Shown: positions 20,455 to 31,022 of the stretch, piece by piece
Layout of the letters: each line of letters opens with the position of its first letter
Position numbering within the stretch: the stretch's first letter is position 1
Position numbers and translations under genes: made by a program
The notes under the pieces: model-generated
Databases searched by the model: none
What the model was told of the DNA's origin: nothing
Seen by the model: the letters and a program-made list of their open reading frames with translations, nothing else
Source of the DNA: Semisulcospira habei
Lineage: Eukaryota; Mollusca; Gastropoda; Semisulcospiridae
Reading direction: 5' to 3'
Length of the DNA stretch: 64,000 bases
NCBI GenBank assembly: GCA_036245525.1
Contig: BTPG01000003.1
Location: 194,165,127 to 194,229,126 of the forward strand

Positions 20455-20540
20455 TGCCAAGCCAAGTCAAGTCAGGTCGTTTATTTCTGACCCTCTAGGG
20501 GCATAAAAAAAACCTGACAACAAACATGTGAGCCTAGAAC
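20455..20540 (+). mobile_element. Probable retroelement 3' fragment
   Basis: Contains AAGTCAAGTCAGGTCGTTTA and TTTCTGACCCTCTAGGGGCA before an A-rich run. This is the style of LINE/SINE tails common in molluscs. I cannot assign a family. Confidence 0.35.
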
Positions 20541-20714
20541 TCAAAAACGATACAACCAAAGGTTACATAGAAATTAACTTACATGTATAAGTGTGAACAA
20601 GCTCAAGATTAAAAAATGGGTTTGCAGGTACATTACTACCTAAGCCAACTCACAATGAAAAACTAATAATAATTATCTGTATTGGCAATCTAGCCACACT
20701 AACAGAGGATAAAC

Positions 20715-20922
20715 CCTCTAAACCACACGACCGCATTTCTAAACTTTTGGAGGCGTTGTCTAACGACTATGTACCAGTTGTAGGAGATGGATTGGTCATG
20801 ATAATTCAAGGGTAGTGCCAGACGAGCTTGGCGCCTTCAGGCGCCAAGCGCATCTGGCTCTACCCTTGAATTATCATGATCAATTCATCTCCTGCTGCAG
20901 GGTCACGGGGCTAAATGGGTTA
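20715..20922. mobile_element. Family I foldback element
   Basis: Opposite orientation to most copies: GCGTTGTCTAACGACTATG at the left and ATCTCCTGCTGCAGGG then ATGGGTTAA at the right. The stem around GCTTGGCGCC is nearly perfect. Confidence 0.7.
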
Positions 20923-21033
20923 ATTGATTTTAAATCTGTGTAAGTCTGTCTGTCTATCTGTATCTGCTGTAAGTGGTTATTCTATGGTTGGTGTGCGTGT
21001 TACGATGATGCAAATGGCATGTGGCAAGAACAC

Positions 21034-21180
21034 TTAACTCGTACAGTGCGGAGAACATTGCAGCACCACCCAACTGCCGGAGGTATTGAGCAGTTGCAGG
21101 GGCTCGGGAGGTTCTATGCCTCTTGGTAACCTAACTTTGAATCCATGGTCCTGAGAACGCTGGGACATTTATAGTTGTTC
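21034..21180. mobile_element. Partial family IV foldback
   Basis: CTCGTACAGTGCGGAGAAC, GCCGGAGGTATTGAG, and TCTATGCCTCTTGGTAAC; the inner hairpin is partly lost. Confidence 0.5.
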
Positions 21181-21287
21181 CTATATAAAAATTAATAGGA
21201 ACAACTTTGAAGTGGGGCTCGTTGGAGCGCATTCCAGAGCATGCACATAGCGTTTCTGGCGTGCGAGGCAGACATTCTCCCAAAGAA

Positions 21288-21392
21288 TACATTATTGGTC
21301 GGAGGGGTTCGCTGCTCGGACCCTTCGGGAGGTCAAAGGAATCATTATACCCCTCAGGCCTTCGGCGAACCCCTCCCACCAATAACTTATAA
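21288..21392. mobile_element. Family IX foldback
   Basis: TTATTGGTCGGAGGGGTTCG to CGAACCCCTCCCACCAATAA with GTCAAAGGAATCATTATACC inside. Confidence 0.65.
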
Positions 21393-21409
21393 TATGATAG
21401 TCTTGTATT

Positions 21410-21545
21410 TTTCTGTGGGCTGACGATTGGGTGCCTGATAGGAGGGGACATGGGATCTAAATGTGTGTATGTCCAGCGCTGAGTAATCCCCCTTGGTATG
21501 TGTACTGTTCTACCAGCGATAGCTTCACCTATCTGGTTTGTGAGA
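21410..21545. mobile_element. Right portion of a family VIII element
   Basis: GGGCTGACGATTGGGTGCCT, CATGGGATCTAAATGTG, and CACCTATCTGGTTTGTG at the end, as at 4476-4492. Confidence 0.5.
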
Positions 21546-21928
21546 ATAGCTATCGCTACATAAGACCACAGAGCTTACGAATGGCGGGAATTGCCGTGTG
21601 TCCGTCTTTATTTCTGTGTGCCAGTATGTGTGGTTCAGACGGTGGGTTAGAGTAGAAGGAGATGGATCAGCAGGATAAACTTGAAAACAGAAACAACTTT
21701 GGGCTGGGGTCCCGTCTTGTTTGTTTTCAATCATCAAAGAATGCTAAAACACAAACTGCGTTAGCTGGCAATGAGCAGATTAAAGATTGCAGCCTAGGGT
21801 GTGCTCTTTGTTTCTTTGCCTGTCTCGGTCTCTGTCTCTATCTCTCTCTGTGCACAATACACCTAAAAAGTAAAATAGTAAACAGGCCTACGTGCTACGC
21901 GAGGGATCAAGCATACTTTGTTGCGGTT

Positions 21929-22041
21929 AGTTGCATGAGCGAGCTTAGTCCTGCACCAGCGACTTAGCAAGGGCCGCTATAGTGGCGCACCTTGCTTAGT
22001 GGCTGGTGCAGTACTAAGCTCGCTCATGCAACTGGTCCCAG
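21929..22041. mobile_element. Family VII foldback element
   Basis: AGTTGCATGAGCGAGCTTAG pairs with CTAAGCTCGCTCATGCAACT. The centre GCCGCTATAGTGGC is itself palindromic. Confidence 0.75.
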
Positions 22042-22519
22042 GTGTTTACAGCATGAAATAGGCATGAGCCTTTTGACAAATACTCTGCGTGCGCACGTGC
22101 GTGCCTGCGTGTGCCTGTGAATGCCGTTTGACCTAAGCCTCTTCGGTAAGGGCGTTGACCAACTCAACCATGACCAACGCATTTTCAGTCGTTAAGGCCT
22201 AGTCGCTTTCGCAAGTGAAAGTTACCACTGATCCATCTATTGTGAACACGCGTTGCGTATCCAAAACATACCCTAACCATTGGTCACTTCAGTCTAACAG
22301 CCCTTTTTCACTGGCCCTTTACATCTGCAAGAAACACAGACTCACAAGAGACGCTGCAGCCACAGGATCTCACGTGACTCTAAGCCTCTTGCTGGCCGTC
22401 ATCGGCCCCAAATTTAAGGTATTACTTAGGGAAAAGCTTGCAGCTTATTGACTTGAGACCATAGCAACCTTGTGGCCCGACCGACTTTAAAAGCCAAGGA
22501 CTCCAGTAAACATTCGCAG

Positions 22520-22698
22520 TGAAAAACGGATTTGTTCAATAGCATATATAATAGTGGTACAGTTGGAGTGCGCCTGAGTTGATCAGTGTTCAGGTCATAC
22601 TCCATAGGCAATAGATTTCCCTGTCTCCCATAACCCGCCCGTCAGGGCCGTCCATGATCCCCTCGGTGCTGTGGATGTTAAACCCGAACTAACTAACT
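22520..22698 (+). mobile_element. 5'-truncated copy of SINE family 1
   Basis: Matches the 3' half of the neighbouring full copy and ends in CTAACTAACTAA. The same ACATTCGCAG flank occurs on its left side (about 22509-22519), so the direct repeat appears three times around two SINEs. Confidence 0.75.
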
Positions 22699-22710
22699 AA
22701 ACATTCGCAG

Positions 22711-23029
22711 AACAAGTCCGAAATAGCTCAGGCGGTTAAGCGTCGGAGCAAGAGAGCGAAGGGTATCGCCGGGTCGTGGGTTCGAATCCCCGTCCCGGCC
22801 CCGGGAGCTGGACTCGCAATCCAGGGAGAAAAGACGGGCTTGTTCAATAGCATGTCCGTTGAAAGGTCCTGGTAAATCAAAGTGGCACAGTTGGAGTGCG
22901 TCTGAGTTGATCAGTGTTCTGGTCGTACTCCATAGGCAATAGATTTCCCTGTCCCCCATAACCCGCCCGTCAGGGCCGTCCATGATCACCTCGGTGCTGT
23001 GGACGTTAAACCCCGAACTAACCAACCAA
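22711..23029 (+). mobile_element. tRNA-derived SINE, full length (SINE family 1)
   Basis: The head has box A-like ATAGCTCAGGCGGTTAAGCG and box B GGTTCGAATCC. The body includes AATAGATTTCCCTGTC and ATAACCCGCCCGTCAGGG. The 3' end is GGACGTTAAACCCCGAAC with CTAAC repeats. It is flanked by a direct repeat ACATTCGCAG (22701-22710 and 23030-23039), the target duplication. Confidence 0.85.
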
Positions 23030-23110
23030 ACATTCGCAGCTCGTTAACGACTGACCAGCACTTAAGGAGGTACTCTCTCGGACGTCGAAGGCGCACAAAA
23101 TACCCACAAG

Positions 23111-24894
23111 ATGGCAGACCTAGACCTCGTCAACCTCGATCCCAACAGCATCAACGACCACTTGAAGTACGTTAATTTTTTTTCCATGATAATGTTTTCA
23201 TTTATTTTAACTTGAAGAAGCAATAACTGCCATTTAGAACCACGATCGTAAGTTTGCACAGTCACTGGGACAGGAGAGAAGTTGAACTCAAGGCTGTCAG
23301 TGTGGACTTTTCGCTTTTAAGTCCACAAAGTCACACACGGTGATCAGTTTGAAGGTCTCCCGTACCCAATAAGCAAAGGTCGTTGGGTCCACGATCGCCG
23401 CAGTGGGCCCGCGCACTGCTGTGGGCAGGCCCACTGCGCCCGTCGTGGACTAAAAGGCGTTTCGCTGCTGGGATAGGTCGGTCACTATCCTTGATATTGT
23501 ACGGTCCCGTTGTCTTCTCGTGGATGCGTTAGAGATGCTTCACTTTCATTTTTTGATGACACGGAACAAGACCATTAACACATCTCTCTTGCATATATTG
23601 ATGTACTTAAATTATTGCTCTCACTTCTGATTTATGAAATATAAACTCAACAGCGTGAAACTAATATTCATTAAAATAATAATTAAAATGAATGTGATCA
23701 GTTCCTAAAGTCAATTTGCAGTTAACGTCTGCTCACAAACAGTTTATTAATGAAAAATGAACCAAGACAGCAAACAGTTCTTGAAGTCGTTGCAAATAAT
23801 ATATTATAATGTCATGTCATGTCATCTTAGAAAAATACAACAGTCGTTTAAAAGTTATCTGTGACAATCTGGAACCGTTTTGCTGTATTCCAACCAATAA
23901 CACATTCATTTATCTTTGCTAAGCAGTTGTCTGTCTGACTACAAACCAATGAAAAGTCGTTGCTACGCAGTTGCCATGTTAGTTGCCTGTAATGTCACTG
24001 TATTTTATAGTGTGCAACATTTAGCCTCATCGATTTAACCCACTGTGCCTCAGGGGCGAAATCCCCAATTGTTGGAGTTGTCCTCTGTTATTACAATTGT
24101 TGTATTACAATTCTGAAAAAAAAATGGAGCCTGACAGTTCAAGGGTAGTGCCAGAATAGCTTACCGTCTAAGGGCGCCAAGCTATTCTTGCACCATCCTT
24201 GAACTATCATGGTCGATCCATATCTTGCTGTGTCTGGGTTGAATGAGTTAAACCAAGGATTTTTTTTTAGCTCAAGTACACTACTTCAGTGTTTCCGAAG
24301 ATTCCAATAAAATAACTTTCTTTTGTTCGTCAGAATATTATCCCGACGATTGTTAGTTAAAACATTCTACAGATTTTATCACTGGTTCACTCTGCATGTA
24401 GATCACCAAGTTGATTTCCGAACGCTAGCAGTGTGTCTGTGTCAAGGGAAATCATTGCCGAAGAATTATTTTGCCGTCGCAACGTATCCGAGGTTCCGGT
24501 CAAGCTTGCTTTGTGTATTATCTAGAAATAATAAACTCTCCTGTTCTTTTTTTAAAATATATTTCAGGTGGCTTTTGAAGATGTCCTGGCCGAGCCAAAG
24601 GGAGCCCACTCCACGGACTGCGTGTGGAACAACTCCTACAAATGCTTCAACTGCTGGAAGAACTTTTGCTACATGCTGAGCACTCTCTGCTGCGGAATCT
24701 GTGTCGCCGCAGAGTGGGGCTACGAGTTCGCTCACATCGCCTTCGTCCACGTCTGGTACATCACTCCCTGCTTCAAGGTGCTGGAGCTCAACTGCAGCTG
24801 TTGTCAGAAGCTGTACGGTATGTGTGTCCACTGCTGCATGGGTCCGTGCTGCGAGGCTTTTGGGTTGCTCTTTCAAGCGTTTAAGAAAGCTTAG
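23111..24894 (+). CDS. CAV: Caveolin-family gene C (inverted relative to the others)
   Basis: The only plus-strand caveolin here. Exon 1 starts at 23111 (ATG in ACAAGATGG) and encodes MADLDLVNLDPNSINDHLK. Exon 2 (24568-24894, acceptor TATTTCAG) encodes 108 residues beginning VAFEDVLAEPKG and ending FQAFKKA, with 16 cysteines. The donor needs care. AA|GTACGT at 23166 is the better match to consensus but gives the wrong phase for exon 2. TAC|GTTAAT after 23170 keeps phase 0, adds one tyrosine, and makes the spacing between IND and FED equal to that of vertebrate caveolin-1, so I prefer it. The 1.4 kb intron holds a family VI and a family I foldback. A is the closest relative, so A and C look like an inverted duplicate pair around B. 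A role in caveolae is inferred from the family. Confidence 0.82.
23385..23474. mobile_element. Family VI foldback in the caveolin C intron
   Basis: ACCCAATAAGCAAAGGTCGT, centre GTGGGCCCGCGCACTGCTG, right arm CGTCGTGGACTAAAAGGCG. Confidence 0.6.
24035..24251. mobile_element. Family I foldback in the caveolin C intron
   Basis: TTAACCCACTGTGCCTC to GGTTGAATGAGTTAA, lying about 300 bases before exon 2 of gene C. Confidence 0.7.
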
Positions 24895-25181
24895 CCCACG
24901 ACAGACTAATCTATGTCTTCAGAATTCTTGGCTGATTTGCATGAGAAAGCGTAGACTTTGCGCAAGACATGTTCAAAGTGTACCGCTATACTACGTAATA
25001 GCGTTGCACCTTACGTAATGGCTCGAGTACAGATTACGCTGTCTCATGCTACTCACTAAGAGGAGAGACTAGCGCGTCAGAGGACTTGACCAGAAGGACT
25101 GATGGACTCTCAAGCCTTGAGAAAGTTGCCAGAGATGTGATCGACGTTCTCCGCGTTGTTCGCCTCGGGGAATTCATGAGC

Positions 25182-25187
25182 AATAAA
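25182..25187 (+). terminator. Candidate polyadenylation signal of caveolin C
   Basis: AATAAA in GAGCAATAAAACATT, 288 bases after the stop of gene C. It is the first canonical hexamer downstream on this strand. Confidence 0.45.
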
Positions 25188-25429
25188 ACATTTCGAAATT
25201 CGTCACTTTCTAATCGCCTTCCATTCATCCCCCCTCAACACCCTCAAAATGTCAAAACCTTCTACTTTGTCCATGGTGCCGCTAACGTCTTTCATTCTTG
25301 TCTGAAGTTTATCTTTTTTTATTTTATTGTAAATGTTCTCATTTTATCAATCCTGTGCTTGTATTTTTTTTAAATTAAACTGCTTAAAACAAAATGATGT
25401 TCAAATGCTTGTCTGTGATTTTTTAAGCT

Positions 25430-26110
25430 TATCCTTCTGATCCATTTCCCTCCTCTCTAAGCCATCCTCTGATCAACATACACGCCGGCGCACACAAAGA
25501 CGGACACATTAGTACGCTCTGTAGACTGGAGTAAAGACAGGAATTCCGAAGAAGAATAGCACGAGCAGCAAAATGACGTCACAATAAGCTTCAAGTCATG
25601 GCATCCCTAGTCTCACGACGCCGTGTACACAGTTGTACACAGTGACGAAATTGCTGGTTCACGTCACTCATCCGAAAGGCACACAGCTTCTTCCAGGGTT
25701 GACTGTTTTGTTCCACACAGCCTCTTCCAGGGCTGACTGTTTGATGGGATATATAGTAGATCCAAAATTTGCACACAAAAAATGAATTAATTATTATTCA
25801 TAACTTTGAAGAGGTACAAGGCGGGATTACGAACTCATTCAATAGGTCCCCTTAATCTAGGTGTATACAAATTACCTAATAACAAAAATGACAGACTCAA
25901 ATGCGGATCAACCTTTTTTTTTATGAAACGGCCATTTTATTAACTTGTAACGTAATTAAAAAAAATAACAATATGGGATGAACCGTAACCCACAAAGTAT
26001 CTTCTATATGAGCGCCATAACCCACAAAGTCCCTTTTATATGCGAGCTGTCCTCGCTAACAAAGGTCTCCACCTGTTGTCTTTGACCTGATTCTGATGTT
26101 GAAATATCTC
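25430..26110 (-). repeat. Interspersed repeat, reverse copy
   Basis: In reverse complement it joins sequence matching 1625-1740 (TTCAACATCAGAATCAGGTC and GACTTTGTGGGTTATGG) with sequence matching 7455-7560 and 8085-8410. These three stretches are therefore parts of one element family. Confidence 0.55.
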
Positions 26111-26224
26111 CTATTGTCTTGCAGTCAGTCGATTTTCCGACACTGTGATTGGTCAGCACCTAAAAATCGAAGGGGGTTCAATGTCCCATTGCCTAGCTGC
26201 TAGAATCATTGCCATACCAATAAT

Positions 26225-26318
26225 TTTTAATCAGCTTGGCCAAGCTAATCTGGCACTACCCTTGAATTATCATGGTTAATCCATCTCCTGCTGTAGGATG
26301 TTGGCGCAAAAAGGGTTA
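26225..26318. mobile_element. Right half of a family I foldback
   Basis: AGCTAATCTGGCACTACCCT through ATCTCCTGCTG and AAAGGGTTAA. Confidence 0.55.
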
Positions 26319-26787
26319 AGAGGATCTATGCCTCTTGCTGGCCTTATTCATAAACTTCACCCGGACATCAGTTTTAGACGTTGGCAGTGCACAGCTTAAT
26401 GCCGTGCAAGTAACGACGACTATGTCACCAATTAAAACGCATCCAAAGTTATTTGGCCACAGTCGTGCGCAGGCCCACTGCGGCCGACTTCGGCCCGAAG
26501 GCCTTCGCATACTGACAAAATGTTTGCATGGGAACTAAAACTGCTTGTAGTGGCGGCGACGAGGAAGGAAGGTGATTTCGTTTGACGGCATCGGGAATAA
26601 ACCAGACCCAAAAAGTTGAGGATCAAGATTGGAAAATGCAGAGAAGAACTCAGTGGAGAATGAGCAACGCTTTAAATGACAGTTAGCACAATTTATTGAT
26701 ATTTAAATAAAAAGACAAACGAACAAGTACACAAATCAGTTGCTACTCATCGTATATTCACCGACAAGATAAAGTAGCAATTGATTT

Positions 26788-26901
26788 GTACAAAATTCGC
26801 AAAAGGCCATCGGGTCGACGACGGCCGCCATTGGCTCGCGCACAGCCGTACGCGGGCCAACGACGGCCATCGTCGGCCCGATGACCTTTGCGCACTGGGT
26901 A
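26788..26901. mobile_element. Family VI foldback
   Basis: TTCGCAAAAGGCCATCGGGT to CGGCCCGATGACCTTTGCGC around GCGCACAGCCGTACGCGGGC. A related partial copy lies at about 26450-26515. Confidence 0.65.
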
Positions 26902-26924
26902 TGCTTGTTTTCCATTTGGAAAAA

Positions 26925-27010
26925 GGTTTTACGAAATATTAATAAATTGTATTGTTACTGTCATTTCTAATCGTTTTTCTTTCTCCGTTGGACCTTTCTC
27001 TAAATTTTTC
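26925..27010 (-). mobile_element. Minus-strand copy of the AACGGAGAAAGAAAC retroposon family
   Basis: The reverse complement reads GTCCAACGGAGAAAG, then a TAGAAATGACAGTAACAATA stretch, then ATTTATTAATATTTCG. It faces the related plus-strand copy at about 26640-26760, with a family VI foldback between them. Confidence 0.5.
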
Positions 27011-27474
27011 ACGCCTGGCGGCCACCTTTTTTTTGTCTCGATTTGAAAAAAAAATTAATTTAATTTTAAAAATGCGGTTCAACAGCGCACGTGTACGCGC
27101 ACATCCTGACAGGACGCGCTGAGAGTCAACAAATAGATCAATAATTCCATGGCACCCGGCAATCGCATTTTTTATGTGAGCACAACAGTCCGTTAGAATT
27201 TACCCCCCCCCCCCCCCCCCCGTCCCCGCGTCCGGCCCAAGATGCTTGCTGCGAGTGTTAGGGCTGAATCGGTGGATATAATATTAGCGTGAAGAACAAT
27301 TGGGTTTTCAAACGATATTGGACGATTCAACGATTCACCAACGATCGCCACTGCTCTGTCGTTGTCAGCGTCCAATATATTTTCATTTTTATACAAAGAA
27401 AATTTCGCAATCCTCAAAAATAGATATACTGGCTTTGGCCAAATAACGGCACTATTCTAGGACAAGGAATGGTC

Positions 27475-27560
27475 CATCGGGCAAAAGGCATCGGGCCGTT
27501 GTCGGCCGCAGTGGGCTCGCGTGGACAAACCGGCTGTGGCCGTCATATGCGCGATGAAAT
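27475..27560. mobile_element. Partial family VI foldback
   Basis: ATCGGGCAAAAGGCATCGGG and GTTGTCGGCCGCAGTGGG. The corresponding copy in the duplicated segment is at 47500-47600. Confidence 0.55.
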
Positions 27561-27592
27561 TTGTTGCGGCCAGGAAGCTTCTTTAATCCATT

Positions 27593-27793
27593 CAGCCCTG
27601 ACGCACTACAGCAGATGGGTCGACCATGATAATTCAAGGGTAGTGCCAGATTAGCTTGGCGCCTGTCGGCGCCAAGCTAATCTGGCACTACCCTTGAATT
27701 ATCATGGTCGATCCATCTCCTGCAACTGGTGCATAGTCATTAGATGACGCCTCCAAAATTTGGGAAATGCGGCCGTCTTGCTGAATGAGTTAA
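27593..27793. mobile_element. Family I foldback element, well preserved
   Basis: TTAATCCATTCAGCCCTGAC to TTGCTGAATGAGTTAA with an almost perfect stem. It is the last foldback before the foldback-free block at 27.8-39.8 kb. Confidence 0.8.
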
Positions 27794-28244
27794 ACCAGTT
27801 TGAATCCCGGCCTTTTCGTTCTTGCATATAATACTGANGACCTCTGACTTCGACAATTTTCGCTTTGAGTTCCTTCGCGCATCTTAGCCCGCGCACTTTT
27901 TGCATTGCCCTTTCCGGTACCAATGTGAAAGACACGTCGAAGTCGAGAGTGCGAGTGCATACGAAAGTTATTTGGGACTTGTTTTGACTATTTCGGCACG
28001 ATGTCGAAGCGACAACACGGTGGGAGTCGTTGCAGTTTTAGCAAGTGTGACACGGACAGTCTTTACTTTTGTCGTGGTGTGTCTTTTCACGGCTACCCGA
28101 AAGCAGGTGTGAGCGAGGAGCAAGATGCATGGAGAAACCGGTTGATCTACCTCGCAAGCAGGACCGACAAAGGCTTCAATCCGAACGCAGCGAAGATTTG
28201 TTCGCGACATTTCACTGACGATTGCTTCGAATACATGGGAAAGC

Positions 28245-29729
28245 GTAAGTCTTTGTGTTGTGTGTTATGTCAGTTCTCTCAGAGCCATGTGTGACTGTGT
28301 GTTTTCCAACGCGGCAATAATATATAGTGTAAACAAGCCGATCTGGATCCGGCCTCGATCGTGAACTATAATCTACATAATATCAGATAACGTAAAAATA
28401 TAATATTTAAAATTAATTAATAAAATAACTCACATGCTAACACTCAAATAAAGAGAGACATGTTAACCTGTTGACTTTTTAGTACATTGAAAATGCAAAT
28501 CTTTGTTACTATGTTTAATCAAAAGAAGTTAAAAATAATGAGACAGCTGACTAAAAGAAGAGAAGAAATAGCTATCAAATTGAAAGAGAAGTGTATTTAT
28601 TTGCATATGTGGCTTGAAGCATTCTCAGAAGATTATGAATTAAATTTTATAAAATAGTTTGCGCTTTCATTGATGCTTTAAAAATTTATTTTTTTAATTA
28701 AGGAAATTTTAAGCAATTAGTTTAGCAGATTAATATATTTTAATTTTCCATTGCACCATTTAGAAACTAATGCATGTATATTATTTTTTATTACTAATAC
28801 TATTAAAAAAAGAATATCTTAATTTTTAAGTGGTGTAATGGAATGTTGAAATATATTATCTGCTAAAATAAATGCACGTAATTTCCTTCATTAAAAATGA
28901 AATATATTCTTTTTCAACACGCTCCATCAGATCTTAATAATAAAAAAATGCTATCAAGTTAGTGCCAATTCCTGATTACAGCTGTGTGCGGTATGTAATG
29001 TAGTCACAGTGACAGTGGTGACACTCTTTCTTGAATTTTAGATCTACGAACGTTGTTTGTATCGAATAATAACATGAAGAATATCCTTTTCCATTAACAA
29101 TTTTTTTTTTGACAGCCCAGGTTTTTTTTTTTTTGTGTGCAATTGGGAAACCCTCCATAATCTGCCCCTGACTGTATCTCAATAATGAATATTTTCCTGG
29201 ATGGCGAATCTCCAAGGAAAAAACTAAAATTAAGTGTTTGTTACAGCTATTATGTCAAGACAATTTTGGGTACTTTGGTATTTGAATGTGTTTGTTTAGG
29301 GGTTTTGTTAATTGTTTTCCTTTTCATTCCTAATTTAAAGCTAAGGTTAGATGATTTGGCCCCAAAAAGCTTGTTTGAGGTTATTCAACCCACCATATTT
29401 TTATTGTGGTCCCTACGCCTTTTTGTGCAGTGGGCTGGAAAGGTTTTTTTCCCCTTTTTTAAGCCCACATTTTTCCAGTTTCGGAGATGTACAAACATAT
29501 TTTTCTAAATTTCTGACCTGTACGTACATATTTTCCCAGATATCTGGAGATAAACACATATAGCCCTCATATTTTCTTTTCAGCTCAGTGAACATTGTTT
29601 TTCTTACTATGTTCTAAGCGCTAACACTGTACCACATAAAAGAAGCTGTTTTTATTTTTCTTTCTAACTAATGGCATTTCACATGTTTTCAATACGACAA
29701 TAGATTTAAATATACAATTTGTGTTGCAG
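28245..29729 (+). other. First intron of the decayed transposase
   Basis: Very AT-rich, 1.5 kb, bounded by GTAAGT at 28245 and TTGCAG before 29730. No foldback element. Confidence 0.6.
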
Positions 29730-30092
29730 AAACAAACGAAGAATTCAGAGGCCGTCGACTGAAACGCGGGGCGGTACCAACCTTGTATCTTCCAAAGGAG
29801 TTTGCTAGCATCCCAAAGCATAGACGCACCAATGCAGTATGTACTTTTTCTTTCTTTTTTAAATTTTATTATTTATGGGCAAAAAAAAAAAAAAGTTGGT
29901 TTCAGATCACCCGACCGACCCTATATTTTACCAAATTTGTTTGGTTTTTGGAGTAAGAAAAAAGACTGAAAGTTCGTCATCGTCAAGAGAAATAACTTCA
30001 TCCGGCCAAACTGAACAAGAAGACATTTCGTCTTCCTAGTGCAAGCTATGCTGAGTGCGTTGTGCTTACTGTCTTGTTTCGCAAAAACACAG

Positions 30093-30094
<2 letters not shown>

Positions 30095-30152
<58 letters not shown>

Positions 30153-30197
30153 ATATATTATATATATTATATATATATATATATTATATATATAAAA
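30095..30197 (+). repeat. AT microsatellite in a transposase intron
   Basis: TA run with TTATAT interruptions, in the intron between exons 2 and 3. Confidence 0.9.
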
Positions 30198-31022
30198 TAT
30201 ATTGTTCCTAACCTACCTACCCTAATTTCCCTCCTAGCACAGTTCATTGGGCCTTAATCGGTCCATTGATGGATCCTGATTGGCTGTACTGGCATAGCAT
30301 TGGCTCAATAGTGGGCCATTGAAAGGGCGAATAATCTGTGCTACCTGGGATTTTTTTGTGGTCATAAATATGCAGTGGAACACTGTTAACGCAATTAGGG
30401 ATAACATGTTTTTCTGCTTTACACAACGAAGAGGATTTTACTATATTGGCCATGTTGGTTAACAAGGAAATCTGGTTAACGCAGTCAAATTTGCTTATCC
30501 CCAGGAAAACGTGTTAACTGGGTATCACAATAATCGGAAACCAACTTTTTAAAAAATGTATCTCACATACTTTTCACAGCAGAAATGTGAAAATTGGTAT
30601 ACTATTGGGATACTTTGTAAGGCCGACGCAATACTGCGAATGCAAAGTTTCCAAAAATGCGTAATTTAAGCAACCAAAAAAAAAGCGTTAATCACCCTTT
30701 GGTAAAGGATTACATGTGATATATGCATGGCTGTTCTCATGTACCAAGGTTTATTTTGTTCCAGTGATAGTTTGGAGAATTAAGCATGCACAATTTATGT
30801 GCGTCTTTTGTGTATTTTGCAGTTGGACAAATGCAGAAGGGTGCAAGAAGATGCGTCTGATGCTGAAGGGGAGAAAGCTGCATCAGATTTGCCACATGCA
30901 GACAACTACACTTACAGCAGTCTAGCCAGCCTTCAGGAGGACCTTCAGCCGATACCAAAACCTTGGTGTGTGATTTTGAACAGTATCTGCACAGTTAAGC
31001 TTGCTATTGTTAGGAACGGTAG

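Noticed and set aside
22722..22800. Possible tRNA gene (box A and box B present), likewise at 34857-34916
   Set aside because: The sequences continue into SINE bodies and tails, the cloverleaf is incomplete, and one copy has a target-site duplication.
23166..23172. AA|GTACGT as the donor of caveolin C exon 1
   Set aside because: It is stronger by consensus but leaves two bases of a codon, while exon 2 must be entered in phase 0; the result would be out of frame.
27838..27838. Undetermined base
   Set aside because: A single N close to the left junction of the 12 kb block; noted as an assembly quality flag, not a feature.
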